From contig CAVUAN010000005.1 of the NCBI GenBank assembly GCA_963739435.1, positions 248,001 to 312,000 of the forward strand: a DNA stretch of 64,000 bases. The letters are read 5' to 3'. The number at the start of each line of letters is the position of its first letter. Position 1 is the first letter of the stretch. Below the pieces are notes generated by a model. That model was not told where the DNA came from. It saw only the letters and a program-made list of their open reading frames with translations, and made no database searches. This document shows positions 23,121 through 30,978 of the stretch, piece after piece. A program made the position numbers and the translations under genes. This DNA comes from CAVUAN01 sp963739435. Lineage in GTDB: Bacteria; Acidobacteriota; Thermoanaerobaculia; UBA5066; Gp7-AA6.

Positions 23121-25100
23121 ATGAAACGGCGCAACCGCGGCTTTCTCCTGGCGCGAGCGTTTGGTGTTCTCCTCGCCGCTCTCCCGGCATCGGCCGCTCT
23201 CGGCGCGACCTTCGTCGTCGACAGCACCGGCGACGAGCCGGATGACAACACGGCGGACAACATTTGCCATACGGCGCTCAACACGTGCACGCTGCGCGCG
23301 GCGATCCAGCAGGCCAATGTCACCGCCGGACCGGACGTCATCCATTTCAACATCACCGGAGGCGGCGTCCACACGATCAGGCCGGTCGGCGGCCTGCCCA
23401 ACATCACCGGCCCGGTGACGATCGACGGCTACTCGCAGCCGGGATCGAGCGTGAACACTCTCGCCGTGGGAAACAACGCGATCCTTCTGATCGAAATCGA
23501 CGGAAGCCTATCCGGAGGAATCGCGAATGGCCTGTCGATTTTCACGGATGGCTGCGTCATCAAGGGCCTGGTGATCAACCGTTTCACGAATCCGGGTATC
23601 CAGATCGATACGACAGGCGGCGGCGCCGTCGGCGGCCACACGATCCAGGGCAACTTCATCGGGATAACCCCGGACGGAACGGCCGCGGCCGGAAATACCG
23701 GTATCGGCGTTTTCATTCGCTCGCCGAACAACCTCGTCGGAGGTCCGAACCCGGCCGATCGCAATGTCATCGCTGCCACCGGCGGATCCGGCAACCCCTT
23801 CGTTACGAACCTGTGGTTCGAAGCGGACTTCGGGGGCACGATCACCGGCAACGTCGTCCAGGGCAACTACATCGGAACCAACGCTGCCGGCACCGCAGCG
23901 CTCTCCTCTGCCAACGGCGCCTTCGGCGTCAAGGTCATTAGCGGAACAGCGGGCCAGGGCGGCGTCATCATCGGAGGACTGTCCGCCGGGGCTCGGAATG
24001 TCATCGCCGGAAACAAGTTCTTCGGAGTCGAGATTCAGAGCAACCCCTGCACCGTGACGACGACAAACGTGATCGTCGAGGGCAACTCCATCGGCGTCGA
24101 TGCCAACGGCGCTGCCCTCGGCAACGGGTATGGAGGCGTGCACCTCGGCTGCGGAGCGACGAACAGCACGATCGGCGGGCTCGCTGCCGCGGCCGCCAAC
24201 GTGATCGCGAACAACGGCGGCGGATCTCTGACGGGTGGCGGCGTGCTCGTCGACGGGTCGCCGACGATCCCGACGGGAAACGCGATTCTCGGTAACTCCA
24301 TCACAGCGAACACCAAACTTACGGGCGGTTCGGTCAATGCCGGGCTCGCGATCGACTTGAACAGCGACGGCCCGACCCCCAACGACCCGTGCGACGCCGA
24401 CAATGGGCCCAACAAACTGCAGAACTTTCCGATCCTGACGACCGGCTTCGTGGTCGGCGGGAGCACGACGATTCAGGGAACGCTGAACTCCGCAGCAAAC
24501 ACAACCTACCGGATCGAATTGTTTTCAAACGACACCTGCGATGCTTCGGGCTTTGGCGAAGGCCAGACCTTCCTCGGCTCGACCGACGCCACGACCGACG
24601 GCTCCTGCAACGCCAGCTTCAACGTGACATTTCCGTTTTCCGTCGCGCCCACGACGCGCCTGACCGCGACCGCCACCGATCCGAACAACAACACCTCAGA
24701 ATTCTCCTCCTGCATCTCACTCCAGGCTCAGTTCCACACGATTCAACCGTGCCGCGTCGCTGATACCCGCCTGGCGCCAGGACCGTACGGTAGCCCGTCG
24801 CTCGACCCGACAACCGACCGCAGCTTCGTCATCGCCGGCCAGTGCACAATTCCACTGACCGCGCAGGCCGTCGCCTTCAACTTCGCCATCGTGACGCCCA
24901 CCGGCAGCGGAAACATCCGCGTCTACCCAGGCGCAGGTCCCCTTCCCCTCTCTGCAACGATGAATTACTCGGCCGGACAGATCCGCGCCAACGACGCCAT
25001 CGTCCCCCTGGGCCCCGCCGGCGACGTACGCGTGCGCGTCGGTCAGGGCGCGGGAACCACCGTGGACCTCGTCATCGACGTCACCGGCTACTTCGAGTAA
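23121..25100 (+). CDS. secreted beta-helix protein with CSLREA domain
   Basis: 659 residues. The ATG follows GAAGGGTGGG at ribosome-site distance and opens a signal peptide (FGVLLAALPASAALG). A CSLREA-type domain follows (FVVDSTGDEPDD, CTLRAAIQQANVTAG). About 400 residues of right-handed beta-helix repeats come next (GNFIGITPDGTAAAGNTGIG, GNYIGTNAAGTAALS, GNSIGVDANGAALGNGYGG), then a beta-sandwich part. The last 120 residues are a separate domain (PCRVADTR, NYSAGQIRANDAIVPLG, VIDVTGYFE) that is shared with the next gene. It is probably a surface or secreted adhesin-like or polysaccharide-binding protein. Confidence 0.8.
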   Translation: MKRRNRGFLLARAFGVLLAALPASAALGATFVVDSTGDEPDDNTADNICHTALNTCTLRAAIQQANVTAGPDVIHFNITGGGVHTIRPVGGLPNITGPVTIDGYSQPGSSVNTLAVGNNAILLIEIDGSLSGGIANGLSIFTDGCVIKGLVINRFTNPGIQIDTTGGGAVGGHTIQGNFIGITPDGTAAAGNTGIGVFIRSPNNLVGGPNPADRNVIAATGGSGNPFVTNLWFEADFGGTITGNVVQGNYIGTNAAGTAALSSANGAFGVKVISGTAGQGGVIIGGLSAGARNVIAGNKFFGVEIQSNPCTVTTTNVIVEGNSIGVDANGAALGNGYGGVHLGCGATNSTIGGLAAAAANVIANNGGGSLTGGGVLVDGSPTIPTGNAILGNSITANTKLTGGSVNAGLAIDLNSDGPTPNDPCDADNGPNKLQNFPILTTGFVVGGSTTIQGTLNSAANTTYRIELFSNDTCDASGFGEGQTFLGSTDATTDGSCNASFNVTFPFSVAPTTRLTATATDPNNNTSEFSSCISLQAQFHTIQPCRVADTRLAPGPYGSPSLDPTTDRSFVIAGQCTIPLTAQAVAFNFAIVTPTGSGNIRVYPGAGPLPLSATMNYSAGQIRANDAIVPLGPAGDVRVRVGQGAGTTVDLVIDVTGYFE

Positions 25101-25144
25101 CAGTCAGAAACGGCACCACTTGCGCCTCCCGCAGGGGTTCGGCG

Positions 25145-25193
25145 TTAGAATGGCGCTTTCCAAAATTCAATCTGAATTGAAAGGCGACAGCCG
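25145..25193 (+). promoter_or_regulatory. promoter, palindrome and short leader ORF
   Basis: TAGAAT at 25146-25151 could be a -10 box. It is followed by the perfect palindrome TTCAAT-CTGA-ATTGAA (25166-25181), which could be an operator. An ATG at 25150 opens a 15-codon frame that ends overlapping the GTG of the next gene. GAAAGGCG is a possible ribosome site. Confidence 0.3.
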
Positions 25194-27965
25194 GTGAGGC
25201 GCCGTTTCCGTCGGAGCTCGGCCTGGACCCTGATCCTGGGTCTGGCCCTCGGCCTGCAAGCTCCTGGATCGAGCGCGGCGCCGGCGGGCGACATCCCCGG
25301 CGTTCCCTACACCGGCGCTCGAGGGATCCCCGAGACGGTCAGCCAGATCATGGCTCGCCAGCGGCTCGCGGATCTGGGGCCGGCCAAGCCACAACGGATC
25401 ATGCCGGAGCACGACGTCGACCGCTCCGGTCTGCCGCAGGACCCGGCCGCCCCGACAGCTCCCGCGTGGCCGCCTCGGTTGCCGGGGCAGCCGCGGATCG
25501 CGGGTTCGAGCTCGCCCCAGACGCCGGGGCTCGGCTTCACGGGAGCCACGCTCGCCGACACGGCGGCTTTTCCGCCCGATTCGATGGGGACTGTCGGCCC
25601 AACGCAGTTCGTCGTGTTCGTCAACGGGCGCATCCGGACCTTCAACAAGACGACCGGCGTGGCCGACGGCGTGATCAATGCCAACCCGGACGTGTTCTTC
25701 TCATCGGTCATGACGCCGGTGACGCCACCCGTCGTGACGACGTTCACGAGCGATCCGCAGGTGCGCTACGACCGCCTGTCGGGGCGCTGGTTCCTTTCCA
25801 TCATCGACGTGCCTTGCACCAACGCCTTCTGCACGACCCTGGCTGCCAACCGTTGGCTCCTGGCCGTGAGCAACGCGGCCAGTGGGGGCACGATCACCGG
25901 GGCGACGGTCTGGACCTTCTTCTTCTTCGCGGGCGATGCAACCAACTTCCTCGACTACCCGTCGCTCGGCGTCGACGCCAATGCCCTCTACACCGGCGGG
26001 AACATGTTCACCGGGGCAGGCTCTTTCGTGGGGACGAACGGCTACGTCGTGCAGAAGAGCTCGGTGCTGGGCACCGGCCCGATCTTCATGACGAAGTTCG
26101 CGAACCTGGCCACGGGCGCCGCGGAGGGGCCGTTCGCGCCACGCGGTGTCGACAACTACGACCCGTCTTCGACGGAGGGCTACTTCATCGGCGTCAGCGT
26201 CCTCGCCTTCAGCAGGCTGGACATCCGCCGCGTGAGCAACCCCGGCAGCGCGACGCCGACGATCAGCGCCAATCTCCTTCTCACCGTGCCGACGACATCC
26301 AGCCAGATCCCGGTCGCTCACCTCGGCAACACCGGGGGCAACAATGGCCGGCTCGATTCCCTCGACGACCGCCTCTTCCAGGCGCACATCCGAAACGGCA
26401 GGCTCTGGACGGCCCACAACATCGGGGTCGACGCCTCTGGCGTTGGCGGCGGCACGGCGACGACCAAGAGGATGGCGGTTCGCTGGTATGAACTGAACGG
26501 CATCCGCAGCACCGACAACGGCGGCGTACCGGTCGTCGTCCAATCGGGCACGGTCTTCGACAACGCGGCGACGGTCTCGACCGCCCGCCAATTCTGGATC
26601 CCATCGGTGATGGTCTCGGGGCAGGGACACGCCGCCCTCGGCTTCAGCACGGCCGGAACGACTTTTGCCGCCGACGACGCCACCGTGGGCCGACTCGCCG
26701 GGGATACGCTGGGAACGACACAGACGGTCGCGATCTACACTGCGACCTCGAGCGCCTACAATCCTCCCTCGGACCCCGGGGGAGTTGCCGGCCGGCGCTG
26801 GGGCGACTATTCGTACACCAGCCTCGATCCTTTGGACGACATGACCATGTGGTCCGCCCAGGAGTTCTGTGACAGCACCAACTCCTACGGCCTGCGGGTC
26901 GTCAAGCTGATCGCTCCGCCTCCGGCGACTCCGTCGAGCACGAACCAGCCGGGGGGCGTCGCCGCGGGGCAGCCGTCGGTCAGCGTGGTCGTCACAGGCA
27001 CTTCGGCTTCCGGTTCGGGCTTCTACGACCCGGGCGCCAACCTCGCCGCTCCGGCCCTGCCCTTCACCCACCTCAGCGCGTCGGTCGGCGGAGGCGTGAC
27101 CGTTAACAGCGCCATGTTCAACAGCCCGACGCAGGTGACTCTCGACATCTCGACCGTGGGGGCGGTCGCCGGCGCCCAAAACGTCACGATCACGAACCCG
27201 GACGGCCAGAGCGCCACGGGAATCGGGCTCCTGACGATCACCGGGGCCGCGCCGACCGCCACGCCGACACGGACCTCCACACAGACGGCGACCCGGACCC
27301 CCACAGCGACGGCAACTCTCACTTCAACGCCGACCCGGACGGCGACGCCGACTCCAACGCCGATTCCCCCCACGGCAACGCCGACACGAACGTTCACTCC
27401 GACGCTGACCGGATCATTCACCCCGACCCCGACGCCGGATCCGGGCACCACGACGCCCACGCCCACACGCACACCGACGCCGACGCCGGTTCCGGGCACC
27501 TCGACCGCTACGCCCACGCCGACACCGACGCCCACACCCTCGATGACTCCAACCCTCCCGGGTTCGCCGACGCCCACGCCGACCCCCGTGTCGACTTACT
27601 TCACCCTGGCGCCGTGCCGGTTGATCGACACGCGCAACCCCGTCGGTCCGCTGGGCGGGCCCGCGCTCAACAACGGCGTGTCCCGAACGTTCGTGCTGGC
27701 CGGTCAGTGCTTCATCCCCGCCAATGCGATCGCCGTGACCGTCAACATCGCGGTCACGCAGCCGACCAACGGGCCTGGATTCCTGACCATCTATCCGGCG
27801 GGCACTCCCCTGCCGCTTTTTGCCTCCATCAACTACAACGCCGGCCAGACGCGGTCGAACAACGCCATCCTGATACTCGGGGCCTCGGGCGACATCGCGG
27901 TCCGTGTCACCCAGGGAGCCGGCACCGTCCACTTCGTCCTGGACGTCACCGGCTACTTCCAATAG
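25194..27965 (+). CDS. large secreted protein with Pro/Thr linker and shared C-terminal domain
   Basis: 923 residues from GTG. A signal peptide (WTLILGLALGLQAPGSSAAP) precedes a domain of about 550 residues that shows a propeller-like pattern (PPDSMGTVGPTQFVVFVNGR, DPQVRYDRLSGRWFLSIID, RRWGDYSYTSLDP). An IPT-like segment of about 100 residues comes next, then a 110-residue linker of Thr-Pro repeats (TPTPTP, TATRTPTAT). The last 120 residues (YFTLAPCRLIDTR, NYNAGQTRSNNAILILG, FVLDVTGYFQ) match the end of the preceding protein. The linker suggests a glycosylated or wall-spanning spacer. The overall function is unknown. Confidence 0.75.
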   Translation: MRRRFRRSSAWTLILGLALGLQAPGSSAAPAGDIPGVPYTGARGIPETVSQIMARQRLADLGPAKPQRIMPEHDVDRSGLPQDPAAPTAPAWPPRLPGQPRIAGSSSPQTPGLGFTGATLADTAAFPPDSMGTVGPTQFVVFVNGRIRTFNKTTGVADGVINANPDVFFSSVMTPVTPPVVTTFTSDPQVRYDRLSGRWFLSIIDVPCTNAFCTTLAANRWLLAVSNAASGGTITGATVWTFFFFAGDATNFLDYPSLGVDANALYTGGNMFTGAGSFVGTNGYVVQKSSVLGTGPIFMTKFANLATGAAEGPFAPRGVDNYDPSSTEGYFIGVSVLAFSRLDIRRVSNPGSATPTISANLLLTVPTTSSQIPVAHLGNTGGNNGRLDSLDDRLFQAHIRNGRLWTAHNIGVDASGVGGGTATTKRMAVRWYELNGIRSTDNGGVPVVVQSGTVFDNAATVSTARQFWIPSVMVSGQGHAALGFSTAGTTFAADDATVGRLAGDTLGTTQTVAIYTATSSAYNPPSDPGGVAGRRWGDYSYTSLDPLDDMTMWSAQEFCDSTNSYGLRVVKLIAPPPATPSSTNQPGGVAAGQPSVSVVVTGTSASGSGFYDPGANLAAPALPFTHLSASVGGGVTVNSAMFNSPTQVTLDISTVGAVAGAQNVTITNPDGQSATGIGLLTITGAAPTATPTRTSTQTATRTPTATATLTSTPTRTATPTPTPIPPTATPTRTFTPTLTGSFTPTPTPDPGTTTPTPTRTPTPTPVPGTSTATPTPTPTPTPSMTPTLPGSPTPTPTPVSTYFTLAPCRLIDTRNPVGPLGGPALNNGVSRTFVLAGQCFIPANAIAVTVNIAVTQPTNGPGFLTIYPAGTPLPLFASINYNAGQTRSNNAILILGASGDIAVRVTQGAGTVHFVLDVTGYFQ
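27250..27590 (+). repeat. imperfect repeats encoding Thr-Pro linker
   Basis: Short units such as ACGCCGACNCC and CCCACGCC recur over about 340 bases. They are read as (Thr-Pro)n by the host gene and have no spacer regularity. Confidence 0.65.
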
Positions 27966-27983
27966 GAGCTCGGGCAGGCCGTA

Positions 27984-27989
27984 TAGAAT
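27984..27989 (+). promoter_or_regulatory. -10 hexamer TAGAAT before radical SAM gene
   Basis: TATAGAAT ends 11 bases before the ATG at 28001. With a start site 6-8 bases downstream the leader would be only 3-5 bases. Confidence 0.45.
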
Positions 27990-28000
27990 CCTCGGTTCCT

Positions 28001-30601
28001 ATGCGGTACACATCGCTGCGCCCCCGTCTGGACCCCCTTTTGCCCCTGGTGGAGAAACCGGGGCGCTACGTGGGTCTCGAGAGGAACGTCACCCGCAAGG
28101 ACCTGGCGAAGGCCGAGGTCACGCTCGCTCTCGCCTTCCCTGACACCTACGAGATCGGGATGAGCCACACGGGGTTGAAGATCCTGTACGAGATCGTCAA
28201 CCGCCGGCCCGACTTCGCCTGCGAGCGCGTCTACGCCCCCTGGGTCGACCTCGAGGCGAAAATGCGCGAGGCGGGCATCCCCCTCTTTTCGACCGAGTCG
28301 TTTGCGCCCGCGGCCGACTTCGACGTGCTCGGCTTCTCGCTGCAGGCGGAGCTCAACTACTCGAACATCCTGAACATGCTCGACCTCGCGGGCCTGCCCG
28401 TCTGGCAGCGCGACCGCCGCGAAACCGATCCCGTCGTTTTGGGCGGCGGCCCCTGCACCGCCAACCCGGAGCCGATCGCCGAGTTCTTCGACGCCTTTTT
28501 GGTCGGCGACGCCGAGGAGGCGCTGCCGCTCTTTCTCGACGCCTACCGCGACGCGCGCCGGCAGGGCCTCTCGCGGCGCGACCTGCTCGCCCACCTCGCA
28601 TCGATCGACGGGATCTACGTCCCCTCCTTCTACGACGTCCGGTACGACGCTCAGGGCCGCATCACCGCGATCGATCGCAACGACCCGCGCGCGCCCGAGA
28701 GGGCGAAGCGGACGTGGGTCCCCGTCTTGAAACCCGACTACTACCCCGAAAAGCCGATGGTCCCCTCGGTCGAGATCGTCCAGGACCGTCTGGGCCTCGA
28801 GGTCATGCGAGGCTGCACGCAGGGCTGCCGCTTCTGCCAGGCCGGCTACTGGTACCGCCCGGTGCGGGAGCTCGACCCCGGGGACGTCGCCGACATGACG
28901 AAGAAGTTCATCGCGGAGTCGGGCTGGAGCGAGGTCGGGCTGCTCTCCCTCTCGACGGCGGATTATTCGCAGATCGAGCCTCTCGTGAAATGCCTGGCGC
29001 CGCAGCTTTCCGACCGACGGGTTTCGATCTCTCTGCCTTCGCTGCGGGCCGAGGCCTTCTCCGTGGGTCTTGCCGACGCGGTCTCGGAAGTTCGCAAGTC
29101 CGGCTTTACGTTTGCTCCCGAAACCGGCTCGGATCGCCTCCGGCGCGTGATCAACAAGACGTTCACGAACGCCGACATGGTCGCCGCGGCCGACGTGGCC
29201 TTCTCGCGAGGCTGGGACCTGATCAAGGTCTACACGATGATCGGACTGCCCACGGAGACCGGGCCCGACCTCGACGAGCTCGTGACGCTCGTCAAGGACA
29301 TCCTGGCGCAGGGTAAGAAGCACGGCCGCAAGGACGTCAACGTCTCCGTGGGGTCCTTCGTGCCGAAGTCCTGGACGCCCTTCCAGTGGGCCCCGTTCGA
29401 TAGCGTCGAGACGCTCGAGAGAAAGCTCACGTATCTCAAGGAGCGCTTCCGCTTCCTGCGCGGCGCGAAGATGAAGTGGCACGAGCCCCGCGAAGCCGAG
29501 ATCGAGTGCACCCTCTCGCGCGGCGACCGGCGCATGGGCCGGATCCTCCACACGGCCTGGAAGTCCGGCGTGCGGTTCGACGGCTGGACCGAGCACTTCC
29601 GCTACGACCTCTGGATGAAGGCCTTCGAAGCGGAAGGCATCCCGAAGGAGTCGTACCTGCGCGCCTACGACCTCGACGAGATCCTGCCCTGGGACGTCCT
29701 CGACGTTTCGATCAAGAAGCGCTGGCTGCAGATCGAGCTCATCAAGGCAAAGAAGGAGATGCGCACGGAGGACTGCAAGTGGGGCCACTGCTACGCCTGC
29801 GGTGTCCCGGGCAACGGAACGGACACGGTCCTGGCGAAGGCGATGCCGGGCTCCTTGCCGACCTTCGACTCAGCCGTTCCCGTGCCCGAGGACCCTGCTT
29901 CCTATCGCGACGTCGCCAAGGGCGCGGCTTACCGGCAGAAGGCCATGCCGGATCTCGCCCCCGCCGTTCGAATCCGCGGCAACCAGGGCACCCAGGTCTT
30001 CCGTCATCGCGTGACGTTTGCGAAGACCGGCGACGCGCGGTTCCTCTCCCACCGCAACACGATGGACGTCTTCGAGCGAGCGATCCGGGCCGCGGGCCTG
30101 CCCGCTCGCTACTCGGAGGGCTTCAATCCCCACATGAAGCTCTCGATGGGGCCGGCGCTGCCGCTCGGCCTCGAGAGCCTGCACGAGGTCTTCGACGTCG
30201 AGGGCCGCTCGCCCTTTCCCGACGTCGCGGCAGCGGAGATCGGCTCGAAGCTTCCGGCCGGAATCGACGTCCTCGAGGTGCGCCTCCTCGCAGCGGGCGA
30301 GCCCGCGCTGTCCAAGGCCGTCAAGACAGCCCGGTACGCCGTCCTTCTCGACTCGCCCGAGCACATCGGCCGCGCGAGCGACGCGCTCGCCAACGGCTGG
30401 CGCGAGGCGATGCCGGCCCTGAAGGCACTCTCGCTGGAGACCGGCGCCGACGGCGGCTCGCGCCTGCTCTTCGAAGTGAATCTCGACCAGTCGAATGGTC
30501 CGACGACGACGCCGAAAAAGGTCCTCGAAGCGCTGCTCTTACTGCCGCCACCCGAACAGGCGTCGCTCTCGGTGACCCGCGAAGCCACCGTCCTCGGCTG
30601 A
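28001..30601 (+). CDS. B12-binding radical SAM fused to DUF2344 (TIGR03960-TIGR03936)
   Basis: 866 residues. The first part is the TIGR03960 type: a B12-like N-terminal domain (FPDTYEIGMSHTGLKILYEIVN, LGGGPCTANPEPIAEFFDAF), then the radical SAM motif CTQGCRFCQ at about residue 272 and conserved TFAPETGSDRLRRVINK. The TIGR03936/DUF2344 part starts near residue 670 (HRVTFAKTGDARFLSHRNTMDVFERAIRAAGLP, SEGFNPHMKLSMGPALPLG). In some bacteria these two are separate neighbouring genes, and their substrate is not settled; a tRNA or ribosomal target has been suggested for the group. It is followed by a QueD homologue overlapping by one base. Confidence 0.87.
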   Translation: MRYTSLRPRLDPLLPLVEKPGRYVGLERNVTRKDLAKAEVTLALAFPDTYEIGMSHTGLKILYEIVNRRPDFACERVYAPWVDLEAKMREAGIPLFSTESFAPAADFDVLGFSLQAELNYSNILNMLDLAGLPVWQRDRRETDPVVLGGGPCTANPEPIAEFFDAFLVGDAEEALPLFLDAYRDARRQGLSRRDLLAHLASIDGIYVPSFYDVRYDAQGRITAIDRNDPRAPERAKRTWVPVLKPDYYPEKPMVPSVEIVQDRLGLEVMRGCTQGCRFCQAGYWYRPVRELDPGDVADMTKKFIAESGWSEVGLLSLSTADYSQIEPLVKCLAPQLSDRRVSISLPSLRAEAFSVGLADAVSEVRKSGFTFAPETGSDRLRRVINKTFTNADMVAAADVAFSRGWDLIKVYTMIGLPTETGPDLDELVTLVKDILAQGKKHGRKDVNVSVGSFVPKSWTPFQWAPFDSVETLERKLTYLKERFRFLRGAKMKWHEPREAEIECTLSRGDRRMGRILHTAWKSGVRFDGWTEHFRYDLWMKAFEAEGIPKESYLRAYDLDEILPWDVLDVSIKKRWLQIELIKAKKEMRTEDCKWGHCYACGVPGNGTDTVLAKAMPGSLPTFDSAVPVPEDPASYRDVAKGAAYRQKAMPDLAPAVRIRGNQGTQVFRHRVTFAKTGDARFLSHRNTMDVFERAIRAAGLPARYSEGFNPHMKLSMGPALPLGLESLHEVFDVEGRSPFPDVAAAEIGSKLPAGIDVLEVRLLAAGEPALSKAVKTARYAVLLDSPEHIGRASDALANGWREAMPALKALSLETGADGGSRLLFEVNLDQSNGPTTTPKKVLEALLLLPPPEQASLSVTREATVLG

Positions 30602-30978
30602 TGCCCTACCGCGTCACGGTCACCGCCCGCTTCGAGGCGGCCCACAACCTGATCGACTACGAAGGCGGCCCCGAGCCGCTCCACGGCCACTCGTACCGGG
30701 TCGAAGCCGTCCTCGAATCCGAAAAGCTGCAGCAGTACGACGTCGCGGTCGACTTCGTGCCGGCAAAGAAGGCGCTCGAGGCCCTCGCCAGGCAATTCGA
30801 CTACCGGTACATCAACGAGCACCCGGACTTCTTGGGCCGCAACACATCGGCGGAAAACCTCGCGCGCTGGTTCAACGACCGCCTCGAAATCTCGGGAGCG
30901 CTCGGCCACGCGCGAGTCGTCGAGGTCACCGTCTGGGAGGGCCCCGAGAACCGGGCCACGTACGCTCCGACTGCCTAG
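30601..30978 (+). CDS. 6-pyruvoyl-tetrahydropterin synthase/QueD family protein
   Basis: 125 residues. Zinc ligands appear as FEAAHNL near residue 14 and LHGHSYRVEAVL near residue 28, with a Glu in VTVWEGPENRATY at the end. The usual catalytic Cys region is replaced by GGPEPLHGHSY, so it may act as 6-carboxytetrahydropterin synthase (queuosine route) or a pterin synthase. It overlaps the radical SAM gene by one base. Co-transcription with a tRNA- or ribosome-linked radical SAM protein would fit a role in tRNA modification, though this is inference. Confidence 0.82.
   Translation: MPYRVTVTARFEAAHNLIDYEGGPEPLHGHSYRVEAVLESEKLQQYDVAVDFVPAKKALEALARQFDYRYINEHPDFLGRNTSAENLARWFNDRLEISGALGHARVVEVTVWEGPENRATYAPTA

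Noticed and set aside
27250..27590. CRISPR-like or satellite array
   Set aside because: The short repeats have no constant repeat-spacer unit and are read in frame as a Thr-Pro linker of a secreted protein.
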